The notes beneath the pieces were generated by a model. That model ran no database searches, was not told the DNA's origin, and saw only the letters and a program-made list of their open reading frames with translations. This document shows positions 58,110 to 64,000 of a stretch of DNA of 64,000 bases, in pieces. The position numbers and the translations under genes were made by a program. Numbering within the stretch: position 1 is the stretch's first letter; the number at the start of each line of letters is the position of its first letter. Source of the stretch: Pseudobutyrivibrio sp. (GTDB lineage Bacteria; Bacillota; Clostridia; Lachnospirales; Lachnospiraceae); assembly GCA_024684955.1 (NCBI GenBank), contig JAIKWH010000018.1:31398-95397 (forward strand), given 5' to 3'.

Positions 58110-60266
58110 TTGCCTATGCATTCAGATTACAAAAACTTTGATAATAGAGAATTGAGTTGGCTAAAATTTGAGACCAGGGTTTTGAATGAGGCAATGGAGC
58201 CAGACTTGCCTATTTTAGAGAGACTAAAATTTGTCAGTATTACATCCTCAAACCTGGATGAATTTTTTATGGTCAGGGTGGCATCCCTAAAAGACCAGGA
58301 ACATGCTGGCTATTCAAAACTTGATATAGCGGGGATGACTCCTTCTGAGCAGTTGGAAGAAATCAATGAGAAGACGAGAAAACTGGTGGACAAGCAGTAT
58401 TCCATCTATATGAAAAACCTAATCCCTATTCTGGAGGAAAAGGGTATTAAGGTAATTGATAAATATGAGGAATTGACCAATAAACAACTGGAGTATATTG
58501 ATGAATATTTTAATTCTCAAATATATCCTGTGCTGACCCCAATGGCCTTTGATGCATCTAGACCATTTCCTCTTATCAGAAATAAATCCCTTAATATTGC
58601 AGCATTGATTGAGAAAAAGGGCAATGTCACTGGGGCAGGATATAAAACAGATGATGTGGAGTTTGCCACAGTTCAGGTTCCATCAGTTTTGCCTAGGTTG
58701 GTTCCACTGCCAGAGGACAAAAGTGGCAAGACCTCTTTTATTCTTCTCGAGCAAATTATAGAAAAGAATATGGATAAACTTTTCCTTTCTTACAATGTTG
58801 TGGCTGCCTCCCCATACAGAATCATGAGAAATGCTGATTTCTCCATTGATGAGGAGGGGGCGGAGGATTTGCTTATTGAAATAGAAAAGCAGATCAAGAG
58901 TAGGCAAAGAGGAGAGGTGATCAGGCTGGAGGTAGAGAGCAATATCAATAAAAAACTCCTCTCGATTCTCAAGAAAAATCTCAATATAAAAGAGATAGAT
59001 ATATACAAGATAAAGGGACCAATCGACCTGACATTTTTAATGAAATTATATGGTATTAAGGGCTTTGATGAGCTTAGGTTGCCATCCTACAAACCTCAGG
59101 ATCACCCAAGACTATCGGGGGACTATGATATCTTTTCTGAGATTAAGAAGGGGGATATACTGCTCCACCATCCTTATCAATCCTTTGACCCTGTGGTGGA
59201 ATTTATCAGACAGGCCTCAGTGGACCCACAGGTCCTGGCCATAAAACAGACCTTGTATCGAGTAAGCGGCAATTCTCCAATTATTTCAAGCCTGGCTTTG
59301 GCTGCGGAAAACGGCAAGCAGGTGACTGTTTTGGTGGAATTAAAGGCCAGGTTTGATGAGGAAAACAATATTATTTGGGCCAGAAAACTGGAAAAGGCCG
59401 GCTGTCACGTAATATATGGTTTGGTTGGATTAAAGACTCACTGTAAAATTGCCCTGGTAGTCAGGAGGGAAGAGGACGGAATCAGGAGATACGTCCATCT
59501 AGGTACAGGAAATTACAATGATTCCACAGCCAAATTATATACAGATATGGGCATGTTTACCTGCAAGCAGGCCTATGGCGAGGATGCCACAGCAGTATTT
59601 AATATGCTGTCTGGCTATTCTGAGCCGAAGTCATGGAACAGGCTATCTCTGGCTCCATATTGGCTCAGGGATACCTTTGTCAGACTCATTAACAGAGAAA
59701 TTGAAAATGCAAAGGAAAATAAGGAGGCCATTATTGTGGCCAAAATGAATTCTCTTTGCGACAAGGATATAATCGAAAAACTCTATGAAGCCAGTGCAAA
59801 TGGGGTAAAAGTCTATCTTATAATCAGAGGCATCTGCTGTCTGAGAACAGGAATCGCTGGAATTTCTGACAATATTCGTGTAATATCTATTGTTGGTAAT
59901 TTCCTGGAGCATGCCAGAATCTTTTATTTCTATAATAATGGACTGGAAGATATATATATGGGCTCTGCGGATTGGATGCCCCGCAATTTAGATAGACGTG
60001 TTGAGATTATGTTTCCTGTTATGGATGACAAACTTAAGGCAAACATCAAACATATTCTTGATATACAGCTAAAAGATAATTTAAAGGCATATGAAATGAA
60101 TGGAAATGGCGACTATGTCCGCCATAAGCCTGCCAAAACCACTAAGCCTATTGGCGCTCAGGATACCTTCTGCCGTGAGGCAAAGAAAAAGAATGTAGAG
60201 AATGATCCCTTCCTGATGCGCAGGAACTTCATTCCTATAATGGCTAGTGAGGTAACTGATGAATAA
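58110..60266 (+). CDS. ppk1: Polyphosphate kinase 1
   Basis: NRELSWLKFETRVLNEA; HHPYQSFDPVVEFIRQASVDPQVLAIKQTLYRVS; YVHLGTGNYNDSTAKLYTDMGMFT. Confidence 0.97.
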   Translation: MPMHSDYKNFDNRELSWLKFETRVLNEAMEPDLPILERLKFVSITSSNLDEFFMVRVASLKDQEHAGYSKLDIAGMTPSEQLEEINEKTRKLVDKQYSIYMKNLIPILEEKGIKVIDKYEELTNKQLEYIDEYFNSQIYPVLTPMAFDASRPFPLIRNKSLNIAALIEKKGNVTGAGYKTDDVEFATVQVPSVLPRLVPLPEDKSGKTSFILLEQIIEKNMDKLFLSYNVVAASPYRIMRNADFSIDEEGAEDLLIEIEKQIKSRQRGEVIRLEVESNINKKLLSILKKNLNIKEIDIYKIKGPIDLTFLMKLYGIKGFDELRLPSYKPQDHPRLSGDYDIFSEIKKGDILLHHPYQSFDPVVEFIRQASVDPQVLAIKQTLYRVSGNSPIISSLALAAENGKQVTVLVELKARFDEENNIIWARKLEKAGCHVIYGLVGLKTHCKIALVVRREEDGIRRYVHLGTGNYNDSTAKLYTDMGMFTCKQAYGEDATAVFNMLSGYSEPKSWNRLSLAPYWLRDTFVRLINREIENAKENKEAIIVAKMNSLCDKDIIEKLYEASANGVKVYLIIRGICCLRTGIAGISDNIRVISIVGNFLEHARIFYFYNNGLEDIYMGSADWMPRNLDRRVEIMFPVMDDKLKANIKHILDIQLKDNLKAYEMNGNGDYVRHKPAKTTKPIGAQDTFCREAKKKNVENDPFLMRRNFIPIMASEVTDE

Positions 60267-61083
60267 GAAAATCATTGCTGTTGATTTGGACGGAACCCTT
60301 TTTACAGATGAGAAAAAGGTTTGCGACGACAACATAAATGCAATTGAGAATATGATCAAAATGGGCCATATTCTCGCCGTAGATACAGGCAGACCTGTGT
60401 TTACTCTAAAGGATATCCTAAAGGATTATCCTGTGTTTTTTGGCGAAAATGTTTACTTTTTAGGCTTTCAGGGAGCCCTGGGCTATGACGTGGCTAAATC
60501 TCAGGTCATTTTTGGCCATTACATGGATAATGCCAAGGCCATAGATATTATCAACAAGGCCCTCAAAGAAAAGTTTTCTGTAGTAGTATTTGAATACGGA
60601 AAGATTTATACATTTGCAAATACTGCTGATGTTGAAAGTTATAAGAGCATTTCCATGGAGGAGGTTATTAAAATATCCTCTACTGATGAATTGATAGGTC
60701 ACAAGCTGACCAAGGTTCTGCTGATGGATTTTGAAAACCATGAGAGATTACAGGCCTTTAAAGATGCCCATGACAATGAGATAGAGGGTATCTTTAACAG
60801 CATGTTTTCCCATGTAGCCTTTCTAGAGTACATCTCTGTGGAGGCAAGCAAGGGGGATGGCCTAAAGGAACTGGCATCTCATCTTGGCATTCCTATGGAA
60901 AACACAGTTGCTGTAGGAGATGAGAGAAATGACATTTCTATGATTACTATGGCAGGTGTAGGTGCTGCTATGGTAAATGGTCATGATGAGCTAAAAGAGG
61001 TATGTGACTATATTACAAGGCTGGATAATAACCAAGGTGGAGTATCTGAAGTTATTAATAAATTTATTATTGACGGCAGATAA
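60259..61083 (+). CDS. Cof-type HAD-superfamily hydrolase
   Basis: IIAVDLDGTLFTDEKKV; VAVGDERNDISMITMAGVGAAMVNGHDELKEVCDYIT. Confidence 0.93.
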   Translation: MNKKIIAVDLDGTLFTDEKKVCDDNINAIENMIKMGHILAVDTGRPVFTLKDILKDYPVFFGENVYFLGFQGALGYDVAKSQVIFGHYMDNAKAIDIINKALKEKFSVVVFEYGKIYTFANTADVESYKSISMEEVIKISSTDELIGHKLTKVLLMDFENHERLQAFKDAHDNEIEGIFNSMFSHVAFLEYISVEASKGDGLKELASHLGIPMENTVAVGDERNDISMITMAGVGAAMVNGHDELKEVCDYITRLDNNQGGVSEVINKFIIDGR

Positions 61084-61114
61084 AGTCTGTGTTAATCTAT
61101 ATGCGTTGTGAAAC

Positions 61115-61240
61115 AAAGTAGAGTATCCACTCTCACCTTAGCACAGTGATTTATGTGACTCGGGTCTATATTCGCAAATTTGATTTGTGACTTATGGTGG
61201 ATATTCTGTATCCACTATTTTTTTTATTTATTTTGGAGGT
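61115..61240 (+). promoter_or_regulatory. L20-type ribosomal protein leader (transcription attenuator) of infC-rpmI-rplT
   Basis: GAGTATCCAC (61121-61130) can pair with GTGGATATTC (61197-61206), in competition with terminator GTGGATA ttctg TATCCAC + T-run; located directly upstream of infC. Confidence 0.75.
61197..61229 (+). terminator. Attenuator terminator within the infC leader
   Basis: GTGGATA(ttctg)TATCCAC then TATTTTTTTTATTT. Confidence 0.8.
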
Positions 61241-61246
61241 ATAACC

Positions 61247-61756
61247 ATTAGCGATTTAATGATCAATGAGCAGATTAGAGACAAAGAGGTTCGTCTAATT
61301 GGCTCCGATGGACAACAGCTCGGCATTATGTCAGCCAGAGATGCACAAAAGATTGCAGATGATGAGGGACTTGACCTCGTCAAGATTTCACCAAAAGCAG
61401 TTCCACCTGTTTGCAAGGTTGTTGATTACGGCAAATACCGTTATGAGCAGGCTCGCAAAGAGAAGGAAGCAAAGAAAAAGCAGCATGTTGTTGAGGTTAA
61501 AGAGATTAGAATGTCTCCTAATATCGACGCTAATGATATGAACACCAAGATAAATGCAGCAAAGAAATTCCTTTCAAAGGGTGACAAGGTAAAGGTTACT
61601 CTTAGATTCAGGGGACGTGAGATGGCTCACATGCAGGCTAGCAAACATATCTTAGATGATTTTGCTGAAAAGCTTGCAGATGTTGCAGTAGTGGAAAAGG
61701 CACCAAAGGTTGAGGGACGTTCTATCAGCCTCGTGCTTGCAGAAAAGAAATCGTAA
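61247..61756 (+). CDS. infC: Translation initiation factor IF-3, probable ATT start (track start 61187)
   Basis: [74 protein letters not shown] 6 nt upstream of ATT. Confidence 0.95.
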   Translation: MSDLMINEQIRDKEVRLIGSDGQQLGIMSARDAQKIADDEGLDLVKISPKAVPPVCKVVDYGKYRYEQARKEKEAKKKQHVVEVKEIRMSPNIDANDMNTKINAAKKFLSKGDKVKVTLRFRGREMAHMQASKHILDDFAEKLADVAVVEKAPKVEGRSISLVLAEKKS

Positions 61757-61772
61757 TACAGGAGGAAAGATC

Positions 61773-61970
61773 ATGCCAAAGATGAAGACAAGAAGAGCAG
61801 CTGCAAAGCGCTTTACAGTAACAGGAACAGGAAAACTTAAGAGAAATAAGGCTTATAAGAGCCATATCCTTACCAAGAAGACTACAAAGAGAAAGAGAAA
61901 TCTTCGTCAGTCAACTATCGTTGATGCAACAAACGTAAAGAACATGAAGAAAGTATTGCCATACATTTAA
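61773..61970 (+). CDS. rpmI: 50S ribosomal protein L35 (track start 61710)
   Basis: [48 protein letters not shown] aggagg. Confidence 0.98.
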   Translation: MPKMKTRRAAAKRFTVTGTGKLKRNKAYKSHILTKKTTKRKRNLRQSTIVDATNVKNMKKVLPYI

Positions 61971-62014
61971 TATGTATGCACTACAGTTTTGATTTTGGTT
62001 AGGAGGAATTTAAA

Positions 62015-62371
62015 ATGGCAAGAATTAAAGGCGGATTAAACGCTAAGAAAAGACATAATAGAACATTAAAGTTAGCAAAGGGTTACAGAGGCGCTAGAAG
62101 CAAGCAGTATCGTGTCGCAAAGCAGTCAGTTATGCGTGCCCTTACATCATCATACGCTGGTAGAAAGCAGAAGAAGAGACAATTCAGACAGCTTTGGATC
62201 GCTCGTATCAATGCTGCTGCACGTATCAATGGACTTTCATACTCTAAGTTCATGTACGGTCTCAAGCTTGCAGGTGTTGAGATGAACAGAAAGATGCTCG
62301 CTGAGCTCGCTGTTAATGATGCTGAAGGTTTTGCAAAGCTTGTAGAAGTTGCAAAGTCTAAGGTTGCTTAA
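62015..62371 (+). CDS. rplT: 50S ribosomal protein L20
   Basis: [43 protein letters not shown]. Confidence 0.98.
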   Translation: MARIKGGLNAKKRHNRTLKLAKGYRGARSKQYRVAKQSVMRALTSSYAGRKQKKRQFRQLWIARINAAARINGLSYSKFMYGLKLAGVEMNRKMLAELAVNDAEGFAKLVEVAKSKVA

Positions 62372-62380
62372 AATGTGTTC

Positions 62381-62413
62381 AAAATTGCTAGGCATATGCC
62401 TAGCAATTTTTTT
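62381..62413 (+). terminator. Terminator after rplT
   Basis: AAAATTGCTAGGCATATGCCTAGCAATTTTTTT. Confidence 0.9.
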
Positions 62414-62494
62414 GCACATTTTTAAGCTGAAAACTACTTTTATTCTTTTTAGTTTTCTGCTAATCTATTATTAGTAAACAAAGGAGGGATTATA

Positions 62495-63511
62495 ATGGCA
62501 ATTTTAGTTACAGGTGGTGCAGGTTTTATTGGTAGCCACACATGCGTAGAATTACAGCAGGCAGGCTATGAAGTAGTTGTTTACGATAATTTATGTAACT
62601 CTTCAGAAAAGTCTTTGGAGAGAGTTGAGGCTATTACAGGAAAGCCTGTAAAGTTTTACAAGGGTGACATCTTAGATAGAGATAGATTAAACGAAGTATT
62701 TGATAAGGAGCAGATTGATTCATGTATTCATTTTGCGGGCCTTAAGGCTGTTGGTGAATCAGTTGCAAAGCCTTGGGAATACTATGAGAACAATATCGCT
62801 GGTACACTTACACTTGTTGATGTAATGAGACAGCATAACTGCAAGAATATTATTTTCTCATCATCAGCTACAGTTTACGGAGATCCAGCAGAGATTCCTA
62901 TTACAGAAAACTGTCCAAAGGGTCAGTGCACTAACCCTTATGGCTGGACAAAGTCTATGCTCGAGCAGATTCTTTCTGATATCCAGAAGGCTGATAATGA
63001 GTGGAACGTAGTTCTTCTTCGTTACTTTAACCCAATCGGTGCTCATCCATCAGGAACAATGGGAGAAAACCCAAATGGTATTCCAAACAACCTTATGCCA
63101 TACATTACACAGGTTGCAGTAGGAAAGCTTTCAGAGCTTGGTATTTTTGGTGATGATTACGATACTCCAGATGGTACTGGCGTACGTGATTACATCCATG
63201 TTGTAGATCTTGCAAAGGGCCATGTAAAGGCTCTTAAGAAAATTGAGGAAAATGCAGGCCTTAAGGTTTATAACCTTGGTACAGGTGTTGGTTATTCAGT
63301 TCTTGATATTGTAAAGAACTTTGAGGCTGCTAACGACATTAAGATTCCATATTCAATCAAGCCTCGTCGCCCAGGTGATATTGCTACTTGCTATTCAGAT
63401 GCTACAAAGGCAAAAGAGGAGCTTGGCTGGACTGCAGAGTATGGCATCAAAGAGATGTGCGCTGATTCTTGGAGATGGCAGAAGAACAATCCAAATGGAT
63501 ACCAAGATTAA
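62495..63511 (+). CDS. galE: UDP-glucose 4-epimerase
   Basis: [60 protein letters not shown]. Confidence 0.97.
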   Translation: MAILVTGGAGFIGSHTCVELQQAGYEVVVYDNLCNSSEKSLERVEAITGKPVKFYKGDILDRDRLNEVFDKEQIDSCIHFAGLKAVGESVAKPWEYYENNIAGTLTLVDVMRQHNCKNIIFSSSATVYGDPAEIPITENCPKGQCTNPYGWTKSMLEQILSDIQKADNEWNVVLLRYFNPIGAHPSGTMGENPNGIPNNLMPYITQVAVGKLSELGIFGDDYDTPDGTGVRDYIHVVDLAKGHVKALKKIEENAGLKVYNLGTGVGYSVLDIVKNFEAANDIKIPYSIKPRRPGDIATCYSDATKAKEELGWTAEYGIKEMCADSWRWQKNNPNGYQD

Positions 63512-63535
63512 TGTAAAAATAAATATAAAAAAGTG

Positions 63536-63564
63536 TTGACATAAGCCTGTCCACATAGTAATAT
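63536..63564 (+). promoter_or_regulatory. Sigma-A promoter of tRNA-Glu
   Basis: TTGACA-N17-TAATAT. Confidence 0.8.
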
Positions 63565-63596
63565 ATGTCTTGTCGCTGACAGCGACAGGACAATAT

Positions 63597-63668
63597 GGTT
63601 CCTTGGTCAAGCGGTTAAGACGTCGCCCTCTCACGGCGAAAACAGCGGTTCGATTCCGCTAGGAACTG
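63597..63668 (+). tRNA. tRNA-Glu(CTC), no encoded CCA
   Basis: Cloverleaf: GGTTCCT/AGGAACT acceptor (one G-U), TCGCC CTCTCAC GGCGA anticodon arm (CTC), AGCGG TTCGATT CCGCT T arm, discriminator G. Confidence 0.93.
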
Positions 63669-63670
63669 CT

Positions 63671-63702
63671 AAAAGCACTCGAGAAATTCGAGTGCTTTTT
63701 TT
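63671..63702 (+). terminator. Terminator after tRNA-Glu
   Basis: AAAAGCACTCGA...TCGAGTGCTTTTTTT. Confidence 0.88.
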
Positions 63703-64000
63703 ATAAATTTGTTAGATTAAATTTTCTTGTGTATTCACTGGCATGACTAGACTCAGTCTTGTTTGTTTGAATGCTTCTTAACACATCACTTGAAAAGATA
63801 TCGTGAGAATCTATTTCATCTGTAGGTGATGTTATCAAAGGATATTTACCTTTTTCTTTAATTTTTCCTAAATACTTATTTCCTTTTTTACTAAAGCCTA
63901 GCATTTTAATGTAGGATATATAGCCATTTTCTTTGGCAGTTTTAAAATCATCATTAGTGATATCTAAAAGGATATGGCACAGCACTCGGCTGATTCTTGA
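63701..64000 (-). CDS. tmcAL: TmcAL-like nucleotidyltransferase (tRNA(Met) cytidine acetate ligase), C-terminal part, open to window edge
   Basis: Reverse-strand SRISRVLCHILLDITNDDF...LGFSKKG...KGKYPLITSPTDEID...DIFSSDVLRSIQ; frame open past 64000. Confidence 0.68.
   Translation of the reverse strand, partial: SRISRVLCHILLDITNDDFKTAKENGYISYIKMLGFSKKGNKYLGKIKEKGKYPLITSPTDEIDSHDIFSSDVLRSIQTNKTESSHASEYTRKFNLTNL

Noticed and set aside
1-64000. CRISPR array, prophage, integrase/transposase, toxin-antitoxin or defence genes
   Set aside because: No regularly spaced direct repeats and no signature proteins found in the ORF track on either strand.

Overview
Chromosomal window from an AT-rich, motile Clostridia-type Firmicute; gene content suggests Lachnospiraceae (Butyrivibrio/Pseudobutyrivibrio-like), but this is inference. 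Nearly all genes are on the + strand. Order: trpS 3' end, yifB/comM, dprA, topA, codY, then a ~32 kb fla/che supercluster (flgB to fliA plus flagella-linked small genes), rpsB-tsf, a deacetylase + bactofilin pair, pyrH-frr-uppS-cdsA-dxr-rseP-ispG-polC, a DUF5050-like protein, pheA, ppx-ppk1, a Cof-type HAD phosphatase, infC-rpmI-rplT with an L20-type attenuator leader, galE, tRNA-Glu(CTC), and the minus-strand 3' end of a tmcAL-like gene. I found no prophage, transposase gene, CRISPR array or toxin/defence island. The most interesting signals are in details of this housekeeping region: (i) four tandem hairpins bounded by a 9-bp direct repeat between tsf and the deacetylase gene; (ii) an rpsB leader with a hairpin and a 9-codon uORF that overlaps the rpsB Shine-Dalgarno; (iii) a structured, possibly two-state leader before flgE; (iv) extra modules on exported flagellar parts (canonical EF-hand loop in FlgE, surface-protein-like helical repeat on FlgD, acidic tail on MotB); (v) a CodY-box match abutting the codY promoter and a weaker one upstream of the flagellar operon; (vi) an ATT start for infC. 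I cannot prove that any of these is undescribed. All assignments come from reading the sequence; no database search was run.
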